Positions 12,375 through 27,300 of a stretch of 64,000 nt of DNA are shown one piece after another. The notes beneath the pieces are model-generated. The model was given only the letters and a program-made list of their open reading frames with translations. It ran no database searches and was not told the DNA's origin. The DNA is from Campylorhamphus procurvoides (lineage: Eukaryota > Chordata > Aves > Passeriformes > Dendrocolaptidae), in contig WBMV01008568.1 of assembly GCA_013396655.1 (NCBI GenBank), positions 1,221,329 to 1,285,328 on the forward strand, in the 5' to 3' direction. How positions within the stretch are numbered: position 1 is the stretch's first letter; the number at the start of each line of letters is the position of its first letter. Made by a program: the position numbers and the translations under genes.

Positions 12375-15300
12375 CTGCAAGAAACACACAAACATTTTGA
12401 AAATCCAAGCACTGCAGTGTTTGTGTCATGTATTCTGTGATTCTGTGCAGTGCATTTCTGATGCTTACAAATGTTTAAATGTAGCTGGCACTAAGAACGA
12501 AGAGAGTCAATATAAAGACTTTGGAACTCAGGGTTATGTCCCCCTTGCGTCAAGGAATAATAAGAAAAAGAAATGTGATTTTAATGGAAGGGATGCTTCA
12601 AGAGAGCAACTTTATATATCCCATTTCATCCGACTTCCTGGGGAACAGACGAGGTACACACCATGCCCAGTGCTTGAATTAAGGAGGAATAAAACACAGA
12701 AGTTTTGGTTTTAAACTTCATAGAAGTGCTGTTGTAAATATGAGAAAAACACAACCCATAAGACCCCTGTAAAAACCACAACTCCATGTGATTTCTTGCT
12801 TCCTCACATTGATGAACAACAAAGCTGGAGAATTGATGTTGCTTCTCTGCTGCTTTTAGAAGTAATGGTTCCCTACTCAGAGCACTTCATTTTTTTCATA
12901 AATGGTCATCATTTTTTGGAAGGATGGAAAGGGAGGCATCTCCAAAAGTGGGTTCAGCAAAAACCAATCCAAATGTTTGGGAACACATCTAGTAAAAGTG
13001 GTAACTTGTGGATGGAAAGGAAGGAGCTACAGACAGAATGAGAAGGCAGCCTTTGCTGCCTGTGTATCACTCAACACAGAGCTTCAGCACAGCAAGAATT
13101 CTCTGAAGGAGAAGAAACCAGGGTCCTGGCCAGCAACATTATGTTTTGTAAACCACACCCTTACACCAGATCTAAGGACTGCATTACCCCGCTGCATCAA
13201 CACCTGGCTGACAGTGCTGTCTGTCTTCTCCCCTAACCTACGAGGGTTCTTTGTGCAAAAGCTACGTAACAAGACATTTGCAGACTAGGATTTACTCCTT
13301 AAATAGTAAGTGAAATATGCAATTATTCAAAACACTCTGTTTCACAATGGAGAGGATACGCTTACAAATTAATGGGTTGTTCTCTTCTTGACGCGTGTAC
13401 TTTAGTATCTGTAGGAGTTGAGCTGCCCACACAACACAGAATCATAACAGAATCTTGAAGGTGTATGCACAAGCAAAGAAGCAATTTTTTTCTTGTGAAA
13501 AATGTAAGGATTTGTACAAGATTCTCCTTATTAACAGGAATGTTGGACACCGTTAATAAAGTGTCTTAGACACTATGAAAAAAATTATTAACACAAAAAA
13601 CTGAAGGGTTGTAAAGCTGAAGAACTGACTCCTTTTGAGATCAGTAGGATCATGGTATGAATAAAGGACATTCTTTCTATAATTACTGATAAATCATATG
13701 ATACTATTTCACTTCATATTCTGAAAAAGCTGATGACTGTAATGACTGTAGATGGAATTGTAGATGAATCGTTCATCTTTCAGGCATTTGGACAATTAAA
13801 AAGTTCCTTCATAGCTTTTTGGCCTCATTTATTCTCAGCACACTAGAATGCCTACTTTGACACATTTCTGAGTATTAAAATGGAAACAAAACTTTCATTT
13901 TCCTTGAGTTTATGCAGTCTGTATTCTTTTGTCTTTTGTATCTGGAATTCTCAGTATGAACAATAAAAACCCACCTGCCTCACCAAGGCTCAGTTTTCAG
14001 ATTACAAGAATAGGATAGTGCATTACCTTCTCTGAGAGTATGGCAAAATTGAAATGGGGCTCATACATATGAGGTGCCAGAGATGAAGCAGTCTGCAGCA
14101 AAGCCCTCGCCTATGCAGAGAAATAAAAAAATAATATCGTGAAATCGGTGAGGGAGGGTAACAAGAATCTAATGTAGTATTAATAATTCTTAAAAGAAAT
14201 CATCCTGTTTTCTTTTTTAGGCACTTACTAAGAAAGGCATTTTCAACATCATTACACCAATAGTATAGACAAAATAGAGCTGAATAGCATTGAAATTAAT
14301 AAAGACTCCTGGTTGAGTCAGAAAAAAAACATGCTGGGGCATAATCATTTAAGGAAATCAGTTTTAAACACTAAAGAGAATATATTAAGTATATTAAATA
14401 AAAACAAGTATTTAAAGAACTGTATTTACAGTATGCTACTGTATTTATCTGGTATCTCTGACACTGTCATAAGCATCCCTGAGAATATAAATTTTATCAT
14501 AAAAATGATGACTTTCACATTCAATACTTTTAATACAATTAGCTTTTTTTTTCTCACTAGCAAAATTATTCTTCTTGCCATAATTTTATTGCCATGATGA
14601 TCCTGATTTTTAATTACACATGTGCTAGAAGAAGTAAACGGAAAATTTTAAGGTAAAAACTAAAGTAGACAGGACAGGATTCTAATGGAAAGGCTCTGCA
14701 GTGCTATTTATTAGCAATCACAACTTCCACAACTGGAGGTAAGCTCTGCTACGGTATTAAATACCTCTAAATGTACTGATTATGAAAACTGAAACTAAAG
14801 TCGAAGTTTATTTTTCACTGGAAGCATCCAGTGCTGAGCTCATTTCATTGTTTCCATGGTAATTCCTAGGTTATCTGAATAAAGTTAACCTTGAGAATTT
14901 GCTCTTTAAAAAGGTATTTTCAAGTCTTCATAATTTATTGTAGCTCTGTAACATACATATGAATCCTATGAATTAGGTTGCTCCCCTGATGTTTAAGACA
15001 AGTCCACTGTAATTTACACTGTCCAAAAAACACATACTTATTTTCCCTGCATGCGTATAAAAATGATTACCTTTAATCTACCATGTATGTTGATTATACA
15101 GCTAAGAGAACACAGCTTAGTATGCTCACATTAGGTAAGGTGAACCACTAAGTTTACTAATACAAAAGTATTTATTAAGAACCTGCTGCTTTGGGACAAA
15201 ACTCTAAAGCAATCTCCATGCTGAAAAAAAAGGTTTCAAGAGCTGATCTGATTGCTCTCTTCTGCCACCCAACAAAAGTACATTTATAAACTGAATATAC

Positions 15301-18300
15301 AGTCAAAGCTGTAATTTAAGTGATGATTACAGTGATGAGTTTTGCTTTGAGTATTAATTTTTTTTTTAAATCTAACCAACTGCAAAGCTACTGTAAAGCT
15401 TCCTTTTCTTTGATAATCCATTTGGATATGCCTAAGAATGAGCAGTATAATGGGAGATGGCATGACAACATGGAGGTTACAGTGAAACATTCATACCAGT
15501 CATCCATATTTTCTGCCTGTAAGAAAGACATTTATATGATACCTCAACTTCAGAGAAATGACATGTTTGTTAAATATAAAAGGGCCACATGAAGCATTCT
15601 GATTAGGCTGAGGTTCATCACTGACCTGTTCAACGTGACCTTTTCGCATTTCCAGCACAGCCAGGTTGTTGTAAGCTTCTGCGTAGTCGTTATTGTGGAC
15701 TAACGTTAGCTTGAAACACTGGTAAGCCAGATTCAGGTCTCCTATCCCCTAAAAGTAAGACTGTGTTTTAATGTGTGAAAAGATTGGAAACAACATGCAT
15801 CTGTTTTGTTGTCTGGAGTATCTTTTCACCCATACGTACTAACATGGAATGCAAATTACAATAAAAACACACTGATCAGAACCATATGTGCTTTCTTCCC
15901 AGACCCTCTCATTTTTAACTTATTCTTTCTCTAGACAGAATTGTTTCTCTCCAGCACAAACTTCCATGCCTCAAGGGATATTCACTAAATCTAATTTAAC
16001 TTTTAGATGACTAAAGTGTCATCTAAAGACTATACTATCTGCTATTGTCTATAGCAGGGTAAGAAAAACAGAGATGTCTTCAGAGAGGAAGTCATCTTGC
16101 CTCTCTGTCTCTCCATATATTTTTAAAAAAGAAGATAAAAATTAAGGGACATTCATTTGGATGGAGCAGCTGACTACTACTTTAATGTTATGACTGACAC
16201 TGATACAGCATCAGGTTAAACATCAAAAGTGACAAATGCTGAAAATCATAGGCACATCAATTCAAATTTCCATGTTTTTGGCAGTAAAAATTACTATTTA
16301 TCCTAGCTGTAGTACAAGCAAGGTGAACACTTGGGTTTCTTTCTGACTCAAGTTAAATCATCAGCCTTTGACGACAATTCACATTACAAATCTGTCAAAA
16401 ACTTAATTCAGTAAACTTATTCTGGGCATGCAGCCAAGAGAAATCTAACACAACTTCTGAGAGAACATCTGCAAAAATGGGCAAAGAATGAAAATCTGCA
16501 TCAAAATTTAACAAAGTCTATCCCACATTTACAAAATAATTCTATAGCTGCCTCTAAGACAAAGGAACATGCTTTCTCAACTATGACATACTTAGCACTT
16601 TACTGTTGGCTCCTTGCTGCTGAATGTGTATTTTTATGGTAACAGAACGTCTAATGCTCTGTGAAACACAAATAACAGCTTCCAGAAAAATATCTTGAAT
16701 TCAAATTTTTTGTCAGATTAGCTTGCATTGTAGCCAAAGCCTTCAAGAGCTGGTACGTGTTGCAATTTTTTTAGAAAGATGGGAAGACAGTGGGGAGTGA
16801 GCATCTTTTAGCGTGAGAAAGCCACATTCTATAAAGTACAAAGTTTTTTTTTCTTTTGCTGCTTCTTCTCTATTGAAGTGCAAATAAAATTCCATCTGTA
16901 CAGGGCTTTATCCTGTACACTATGAAGTTTTGCATTTCCAAGTAGGGAAATAACTCCTTCCTAGTTACTCTTTTTACATTTTTTTAATTGTATTTATTTA
17001 GAAAGATTACTAGTATTTTTCATACCACAGCCACATGTCCCAAGTTGTACCACACATCTGCTGTTTCCTCCTCATTTTCAGCCAAAAACAGTGCCCGTTC
17101 AAATGAAGATAGTGTCATATCATATTGCTGGGCATAGAAGCAACAGAGGCCCAGATTGTTAAAGAGCTGGCAGTTATAAACGCCCATCTGCAGGAGCCGT
17201 CTAGATAGAAAGAAAATATTTGTTTCAATTTTTTTTATTAATTTCAAATAAGAGTTCTACTGTAAAAGACAAGGTTTCTTTCTCTCCCTTCTGAGAGGAT
17301 GCATGGTAGTTTCATGAAGGGCAGTGCAGGGCATTTTTTAATTAGAATCAAAGCTGTGAAAGACAGTCTGTCTAAATTAGTAACTTCTGGTTTTTTTGAC
17401 TGGGTCGTATGATCTGACTACTGTAAGACAGAGCTGTACACAGACTTTCTCCATTTCCTCTTTCCAATCCCTTGACCTCAGTCAAGCAAGTAATTTGTTG
17501 CAGTTACTTTTTATAACTCTTCAGACTTCAATTTTTTGCTTGATTCCCATCCTTCAGTGCTTTTTAATTAGTAATAATACATCTAGATGTGAATCTACAT
17601 TAATCTTACATATGAAACATAACTCAGATTGTCTTTTAGGATGTAGATGTATTACAAAAATGTGGTTAATATTTATAGGAAAACCAGAAATGCTATGAGG
17701 GACAGGGAAAAAGGGCTGCTGCCTGCAGAATGACTGTGAGTTCCTGAACGTAAAGCATAAAAGAGCTCAGGTCCAACAGAAACAAGATAGTAGTGCTTTT
17801 ACGGACTTAATCTGCTCTTAGACTTAAGAACATGAGTCAGGCTCCTTTGCACTCTTGACTGTATCAAAATGAAAACCAAGCAGCACTGTTTAACGCTATC
17901 TTTTTGTTGCTTTCAGGAAAACATCCAGGAAGCCCAGCCCACATTCAGGTCACAGATTTTGTGGTCACAACTCCTGGTTACTTTGCGCAAAGTTTTTAAA
18001 GATTACTTTTTTCAAAGGGCTAAATAGGAAGTCCTTGTGCCTTCTGGACACAATTGCAGCTGAGAGTAAGATCCACTGTTCTCAAACTGCCTCATGCTGT
18101 GAAAGAACTTTACTTGTCTATTAGTTGAATTAATAACTGTTTTGATAACCTTTGTTGATACTTCTACATTCTCCTCATGTAATGACAAGTTTTTAAGAGA
18201 ATGATACAATTATCACTGGATGACACACAAGTTGGTAAGCTGATTTTATGGTGATAATTGTCCAGATGCCCATTCATCCTCCCATGCCAAATTCCAAATG

Positions 18301-21300
18301 TTATACATTTTTGCTATCAGCAATACAAAAATCAACCCTTTATATTACCCTCCTATGCATTTAGTTCCCCCTCCCTTCCTCCCTCTCCACAACCATAAAT
18401 ACCTGTAAAACCGCAGAGCTATCTCAGGTTGATCTGAATAAAAATGGTTACTGCCAATGCATGCTATGGCCTCCACGTGAGTATTGTCTTGTTTTAAAAC
18501 GTCTTTATAGTACTCTGCAGCTGAGGAGATATTGTCCATTTCCTATACAATTGAACAAAAATTCTGATTACTTCTTCTTCTTATCACCTATTTTTATCAC
18601 GGGACTTCTTAAACTATCAGTCTACTGTGTGCTTGACCTATGCCCTCTACAGTACTTCACAGAATCACAGAACACACTGGGTTGGAAGGGACCCACAAGG
18701 ACCATCCAGTCCAGCCCTTAACCCGGCACAGGACCATCCTTAAGAATCCCACCATGTGCCTGAGAGTATCATCCAAAGGCTTCTTGAACTCTGTCAGGCT
18801 TGGTGCTGTGACCACTTTTCCTGTAGAGCCTGTTCCAGTACAGAACTACTCTCTGAGTGAAGAATCTTTCTCTAATATCCAACCTAAATCTTCACTGACA
18901 CAACTTCAAGCCATTCTCCAGTTCTGCCACTGGTCATCACAGAGAACAGATCAGTGTCTTACCCTCCAGTTCCCCTCACAAGGAAGTTGTAACTGCAGTG
19001 AGGTCTCCCCTCAGTCTCCTCTTCTCCAGGATGAACAGACCAAGGGACCTCAGCCATTCCTCATACGGCTTCCCCTCATGGCCCTTCACTGCCCTCTTTT
19101 GAACACTCTCTAATGGTTTCTTTCTTACATTGCAGTGCCCAAAACTGCACACAATAAACAAGCTGAGGCCACCCCAGTGCAGAGCAGAGTGGGACAATTC
19201 CCTCCCTCGAGCAGCTGGTGATACTGTGTCTGATGCCCCCAAGACAGGGTTGGCCCTCCTGGCTGCCAGGGCACTGCTGATTCATATTCAACTTGCCACT
19301 GACCAGGACCCCCAGGTCCCTTTCCAAAGCACTGCCTTCCAGCCTCTCATTCCCCAGTTTGTGTATCCAGGGTTGCCCCATCCCAGGTGACAAATCTGGC
19401 ACTTCCACTTTTTGAAATTCATGGCTGGTGTTTGCTGAGTCCTCTAATTTGTCAAGGTCTCTCTGCAGGGTCTTCCTGCCTTTGAGGGCATCAACAGCTC
19501 CTCTGAGTTTTGAGTAATCTGCAAACTTGCTTAGTATCCTTTCCAGTCCTGTGTCCAAGTCATTTATGAAGATATTGAAGAGCACAGGGCTTAAGATGGA
19601 GCCCTGTGGAACCCTACTAGTGACAGGTCACCAGTCTGATGTTACCCCACTCACTGTGACCGTCTGTGCTCGACTGCTGGGGAGGGAGGAGGTAGAGGCC
19701 AGGGAGGAAGAGATGAGGGGAAGGTATTTTTAAGGTTTGTTTTACTTCTCATTATCCTGCTCTGATTTTGATTGGTAATACATTCAAGCAATATCCCCAA
19801 GCTGAGTCTCTTTTGCCTGTGACAGTAACCGGTGAGTGATCTCTCCCTGTCCTTATCTCAACTCATGAGCCTTTCATTGTATTTTCTCTCTTCTGTCCAA
19901 TTGCAGTGGGGAGTGACAGAATGGCTTTGGTGGGCACCTGGCACCCAGCCAGGGTCAACCCACCACACACATGCAATAGGCATTTGCCACTTCTTGCACA
20001 GTGCCTTGTGATACACAGAACTGTGCAGTCCATTTCCCAGTGCAGTAACATAGAATATAATTACTTCCCCAGTCAATATCTCAATTATTTTCAATGCTTT
20101 GTAAATCAACTCATTAATTACTCTGAACAAAAATGAGAATATAATTTCATATGAAGCATTATTATGTGCCTTTGTAAACAGGAATCACAGATTTACGAAA
20201 ACTTCTCCTACCTAGGATATGCCAGTTAAGAGAACTATATTCTATAAAAATACATCCTTGGATGTGTACTATTTGGGAGATGAATTAGGGTGAACGCATT
20301 GCTGTAAATGATGGCACACTGTTTCTGAGAAGTGCAAGGCGCAGAAAACCCTATCCCCTACCAGAAAAGAGATCAAACTCACTTCTGTGTTTAGAAAAGA
20401 ATGATTTCAATCTGTGTGCTATAGATACACTGGGCTCGCAATATAACTAAAGAATAAGCTTTTGTTTAACCCCAGCAGTGTATTTAGGTATAAAAAAATG
20501 GATTTCTTGCGATTAAAGAAGAGAGAACTAAAGCAGTCCCTTTAAAAGTTATGAGGTTTTTTAAACCAAAAAGGTTCTACAATTCTTCTTACTGTCAAAA
20601 GTTATTGACAGGGGAAAAAACCTCTGATTAAGATGGCTGATGCACATTTTCCACTTGTGAGTCTATGTAATGAGAACAGCCGTACGCTGCAGTACAAGTC
20701 TTTGTTAATGAAGCTATAATGCTGCATTCAGGTGTCAGTGCAAAACTGGATCCTATCAACTATATACTGCTCTTTAATAATTCCTTAAGGGGTTATGCGA
20801 TGTTATATATGTTCCTGCAAAATAATATCCATATTAATAACTGTTTAACAATTCAGAAAGGAAAGCCTCCAAAAATTATGCAGCTGTTTTCTTCCTTGCT
20901 GAAGGACAAAAAGGATTTAACATGAAAATGGATTAAAGCTTAGGGGTCAGATGAGAATGATGAGAACAGGATAGAATGCCAAGTCTGAATGTAGACCAAA
21001 AAAACCAAAAATTCATGACTTTGTTTAAAATATTTGTTCTACAATCACATCATTACCAACTTTCGGTGAAAAACAATATTAAGTCCACTGTTTGACATGA
21101 AAATACATACTTTTAAAATATAAAATGCATGGTTACCAAGCTAAAATGAAATACTTTAAAACTAATCCTACTTAAAATGACATCTACTTCCTAACTAAGA
21201 AACATTCACATTTCAACTGTTCTCACTGGCTTAAGAAATAGTAACACACAGTGTAAATAAAAACAACATTGATGAGTAAACTATTTTGCTGATTGATTCT

Positions 21301-24300
21301 GCCAGCAGGTTGTTGGTGACTTGACCAGTTTGAGTACGATGAAACATATATAAACTAGCCTAGCTACATGGACTATATCTGGACCACTTGACTCAATGTA
21401 GACCTGCTTCTGCATGCCAAGGGTAAATGGGATCTCACTAGTGTGATTAACTGTTGAAACCAACAAGCCTGCGAGGCTCCCCTGATGTCACTTCAGTATC
21501 TTTCTGTAAAGTTACCTGGTTTGCATTAGGGGTACTGAAAATCAGCATAATTAGTTTTTCATGATCTTACATTCAACTATTGTCCCTTTTTTCTTGCTCA
21601 AGCAGCAAAATTTGGCCCCTGTAAGGATTGCATAGTGGGTGCATACCTCGTAGATTCTGGCAATTCCACAAATAAGAGTCACTTCTCCAGGAAATCGATC
21701 TAACCCTTGCTTGAAAAGGTTCAAAGCTGTTACAGGCTGATCCAAGCGCAAATACACCTAAGCAAACAAAAAGTGCATATAAATGTAAAATGTCTGACTT
21801 TTATACCTGTACTGCTTTTTAACACGGGAGATAAATAAAAGGGATGACACCTCCATTTGTGCAGAAAACCATTAGCTGATATGATGAGTAACACTGGCTA
21901 AAAATGGAGTGAATCCTGAATACATCTGTGTAATGAAGATAAAATAGCTCTATTTAAAGTTAGACATACGCGCATACCAACTATACATTATTAATTAATT
22001 TTAACATTACTAATAAAATCATACCTAAATTATCATACTAAAATCATACTAAACTTTGACACAGAGCCAAAGGTATCACCTTGAATATTTCCCTGTTTAA
22101 TACATTTCTAAAAACCTGTGTTTAGGCTTGAAAGAACTGGATCTTCAGGTTGATAGTGCTGGAATACCAAAATGTTTTACTCAGTTAAGTAACACTGCAC
22201 TGCACACAGCAGTGACACTTTCAAGTTTCCTTACTGCCTTACCAACCTCCCATCACAAACAAAATTCTATGCAAAGAGGGCAGTTTTGTCTCTGTGATTT
22301 TGGCTTCTGTATCGATTATGAAAATGTGTAATGTGAGTAATAATTGTGTGAGAATTGTATATCCAATGTGTTGTAACGTGTTGATAGAGACCACCTCTGC
22401 AGATATCGGAGATTACAACTGTAAAGCCCTTCTGCTGTGGGGTATGGTAAATACAGCTACAGCTACAGCAAAGGGAAAAACCCTGTACACATGATCTGGG
22501 AAACTAGATGGCTAGAATAACTAATTTGTCTTCCATTGAGTGGAAAAGGGTTTAGAGTGCTCCTGTAGGAGAAATATTACATTAATTAGTGCTAATACTT
22601 GATATTACTAAAATAGGAAAAGAATCTGTGACTGGTATCCTGACACAAACTTTTTGTGATGAAACGTAAGAAAAATATTTATGTTAACTGAACACTCGAG
22701 AAACCACCAAATATGATTTCTGCTTTTGCCCTCGAGCTTCATGGACTTCTGACTGTCAACATTCAAAATCATACATCCCTTTTTTGCAACCCTATAGATA
22801 TATACTGCTGCAGACATCTGCAAAGAATTCTTTCTATGACCACTCAATAGCATTCTTAATTTTCAAAGAGATGTCAAATATGTCTTCCGAGCAAAGGGAC
22901 TGCCATTTCAAGTTAATCACTGGCAAAATGAAGAAAATACAGGCATTTTTTACACTCATTGTGCTAATGTCACTTGCATTTCCTGTATTAAGCTGGAAAA
23001 TTAATGTCGTCTTGTGTAAAGCAGTAAAAGAGTGAGCACTTTGGAGGGCATGGTAGACTTAGTAGACTAGAACTGAACTAATTACATCAGGAAACATCCC
23101 TAGATCTGCTTCTTTTTTTAAATTATTTTTATATTTGTTTATGAAGGATGTTTTCTGAGCATTAATGAATCAAATCTGTTTTACTGCTTTTTCTGGAGGT
23201 TCACTCCAAAGATCCACTCACTACAGATGTTAAAACCACACAGCCACAAGTACTCTACTATTTAATTCCCATATCCACTGTCACATCACACTGTCCAACA
23301 TCTCTGCAGGCTGTAGAGTGGCTCTCTACATAAATGGTGAAAAAAATTAAAAAACAGGTTGGACAATTTCCAACTACTAGCAGTTGCTTTGGGGAGATCT
23401 GCTTTCTAAGAGTACTATACCCACAATAATCAAGGTTTAGATACTAAACAGAGGGCTAAGCAGAATGGTTCTATTTTCTTTTTGGTATCTCACTTTTGTA
23501 AAAATATTTCTAGCTCTTGTAGGTCTTGAAATACTTTGTAATTTCTCAGCAGTCCTGACTTCTTTAAATACTCCTATTTTTTTTATTTTTCTTTTGGTCT
23601 TTTTTCATACATTACATTTTGAGGGAGAGATAGCTTTCAAGAAACTATTTTTTAAAACCCAGACAGAAGTAACAACAATGAATATAAACAAAACTAACTA
23701 GTATCATAGTATTGATCTGTTTGCACAGACCTTGATGCAATCCTATTATTTTTTAACGGCTGCTCAACTCAAGTCTTATCTTTTCAGTTCTTTCAGATTG
23801 AACCATATCTCAGTGCCTGACTCTATTGCTTGTCCACTGACAGTCATTAAACCATGTTGTGCAATGTTTTATATTTGAGTGAGCTGGTCTGTGGAGTGGG
23901 AGGTGGAGGTTCAAATACAGCTCCTGTTCAAGCTAGTAATGATGAGGGGGGATGCACATCTCCCATAACAAATTGGTTTGTTAATTCAATCACTCTGACA
24001 ATTTAATGATTCTGTGTAGCTCATGGAGCGATTCCAGAGGAGGGTCACCAACATGATTAGAGAGATGGAGCACCTCTCCTATGAGGAAACAATAAGAGCG
24101 TTGGGATTGTTCAGACTGAAAAAGAGAAGGCTTCAGGGTCACCTAACTGCAGCCTTCCTGTACATGACAGAAGCCCCAAAGAAAGGTGGAGAGGGATGTT
24201 TTACAAGGGCCTGGAGGGACAGGACAAGGGGGAATGGCTTCAAATTGAAAGACAACATGTTTGAATTAGATAGCAGGATGGAATTCTTTACTCTGAGGGT

Positions 24301-27300
24301 GAGGAGCAGCCAGAGAAATCGGGAGTGCCCCATCCCTGAAGTGTTCAGGGCCAAGTTGGATGGGGCTCTGAACAACCTGGTCTAGTGAACTGCCCAAGGC
24401 AGAGGGGTTGGAACCAGATAATCTTTGACATTCCTTCCAACCCAAGATTCCATGATTCTATGTATTTTGCAGAATGACTCCTGGTAGTGACAGGAATCTA
24501 AAATTACTAAGTTTAATTGAGTAAACTAATTCCAAATGCTCTTCTGAAGACATGTCTCCAAATAGCAATGATGATCACTTAAATACAAAACATAAATTGC
24601 TCAAGAAACATAAATCCCATGGCATAACACGAATACCTGAATTATCCACTAGTAGTGATGACTTTTGGACAGGCCTGTGACATATGGCTTAAAAAAGATA
24701 GCTGATAAAAAGCAACTGATTTAAGTTCTTTCTAGGACATGATGAAGAAAAATGTACTTTTAGTTCTTCACACGCCACGTTTTCTTGAAAGTCTTGGAAA
24801 ATGTTTAGAATCTATTATGTATCCTGGCAAACAAGTAGTTCTGAGACTCATCTCTGCACTTGCTCTTTTAAAGCTTCCAATGCCTTTATTTTTACAGAAC
24901 ATTCTCTGTTTTGAGGTGTCTCTGCTTGCTTCCTTTAAGCTCCCTTTGTTTTGATTTAGGTAGTGAAACTAGGATTTTGAGTTTCAGTCCTTGTTTACAG
25001 ATTTATTACATTAGTTTCCTAAGACACCATATATAGTCACATTGTTCTTCATACTGGAATTCCAATAATTTTTTAGATGCATAATCCTCCTTGGAGTTCA
25101 GAACAAAGAATCCAGTAACGTAGGAGATAATTTTTTAAAATCTTATTTATGAAATCTGGAAGTACCAAAATGATTTTGTAAACTATAGACTTCCATTGCA
25201 ACTGTTAGCATTTATTGTCTCAGGTCTATATGGAGTCATACACTTCTAAACACAATGGTGTATCAAGTTCAATACTCAGCTCTTGTGCTATTTTGACTGT
25301 CAAGCATAGTCTGGAATTTCAATTCATTCTTAAACAAGAAAATCTGTGACTTACTTTTGCCAAATACAAGATCGTATCAACCATGTCCTGCTGCTTGAGA
25401 GCTGACTTAAACTGTTTTTCAGCTTCACGATATAATCCCAACCTAGAGACAACAGATAACATACAGAAGGTACTTTTATGTTGTTTGCTTTTTTTAAAAA
25501 AGCTTCTTAAATAATGAAGCAGTGTACACTAAACCAAATACCAACTGCCCAAAAGCACATTTTAAGACCACATATTTGTGTGCATGTTAACAAAAAACAT
25601 GCTGTTATGTATATTAAGATAACAAAACCATTCAGAACTATGAAAAAGATAAATCCACGAAATTTAGCCCCCTCTTGTACATGCAGCCTTATGATGATAA
25701 GTGAATAATGATGTGCTCGTATTCACAGGACTACCTCCTTCTCTTAGAAGGGACAGTAGAAAATGAGCAATTAAACTCATGTCTCAACCTCTGCCCTCCT
25801 GTTTTGGAGCAGAGTTTCCTCACCCATGGCAGAGATCACACAGATGCTCTCCAATGCACATGGACCTCACAGAAATCTGTTTCATCACAAAGGCACTTCT
25901 TTTGCAGTATTACTGTTGAATATTTTGCAGTAATCTATAAATGGTATATAAACTACAAAACTAAGAGGACTGTGCCATTTCATCAATGGCAAAAAGGTAC
26001 ACTTTGTCATATGGAAATTGCCTTTTGTTTCCTTCAGCGAAAGAGCACATATACTTGCTGAAGAAACAAAACCCACAAACAGAACAAACCACCTAAAACA
26101 AAGAAACACAGCCAATGGGGACATAAGATATTTTGGGATCCGGGGACTACATGTACCTGCTTGCATAATTTAGTCTCTGGAACACTATTCATAAAAATGC
26201 TGAAAGTAATGAATTACCTCCAAGCTCATATATTGCGCTTGTATGGCAAGGTTTTGGTATCTGGGGGGCTAGGAGAGTGGCTACTGTAAGAAGCTGAAGC
26301 TTCCCCTATGTCTGACAGAGCCAGATGGCTCCAAGATGGACCCACCACTGGCCCATCTGTGTTAAGTGCTTCCATAACTGGCATAGGAATAACCTACGTG
26401 CAGGTATAACACATTTAAGAAGGAGTTAAAAATAAATGCGATGGCAGACAGAAAGGAGTGAGAATATGTGAGAAGAGCTCTGCAGACTTCAAGGTCAGTG
26501 CAGAAGGAGGGAGAGGAGGTGCTCCAGGTGCCAGAGCTGAAACTCCCCTGCAGCCTGTGCTGATGAAGAGGGTAAAGCAGGATGTGCCCCTGCAGTCCAG
26601 CAGAGGTCCACAGGGGAGCAGAGATCCACCTGCAGCCTGTGGAGGACCCATGCAGAGGAGGTGGATGCCTGAAGGAGGCTGGGACCCCACATGAGGCCCA
26701 CGCTGGAGCAGGCTCCTGGCAGGACTTGTGACTCCATGGGGGACCCACACTAGAGCAAGAGAAGAGTGTGAGGAGTTCTCCTCCTGAGGAGGAAGAGACA
26801 GCAGAGAAAATGTGTGATAAACCGACTGCAACCCTCATTCCCTGTCCCCCTGTGCTGCTGGGGAGGGAGGTGACAGAGAAAACTGGGAGGGAAGCTGAGC
26901 CCAGAAAGAAAGAGAGGGTGGGGAGATGTTTTATGAATTCCTATTATGTCTCATTATCCTAATCTGATTCAATTTGTAATACAAATAATAAATAAGGTTT
27001 TTCCCAAGTTGAATTGTTTGCCTGTGGTGGTAACTGGCAAATAATTTCTCCAGGTCTTTACTTCAAGCCACAAAACTTTCATTATATTTTCTCTCCCCTG
27101 CCCAGCTGAGGAGGGATGTAACAGAGCAGCTTTGATGGACACCTGGTATCCACCATCAAAATGCCACCACCTGGCATCCAGCTAAAAAAAAAAAATTAGT
27201 CTCAGTTTTTAAAGAAAGTCAAATAAAGGTTTAGGATAGTGATAAATTTCATGAGTTTGGCTTTCTAAAAAAATAGTTTCAAGCTAAGGTACAAAATGCA

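Noticed and set aside
12397..13288. Overlapping plus-strand open frames of 81-128 codons
   Set aside because: They lie within a TTC8 intron, antisense, without homology I recognise or splice context.
26362..26838. 158- and 138-codon minus-strand open frames
   Set aside because: They are antisense to the ERVL-type LTR, and similar antisense frames occur over the LTR at 54383. They are shadows of a GC-rich repeat.
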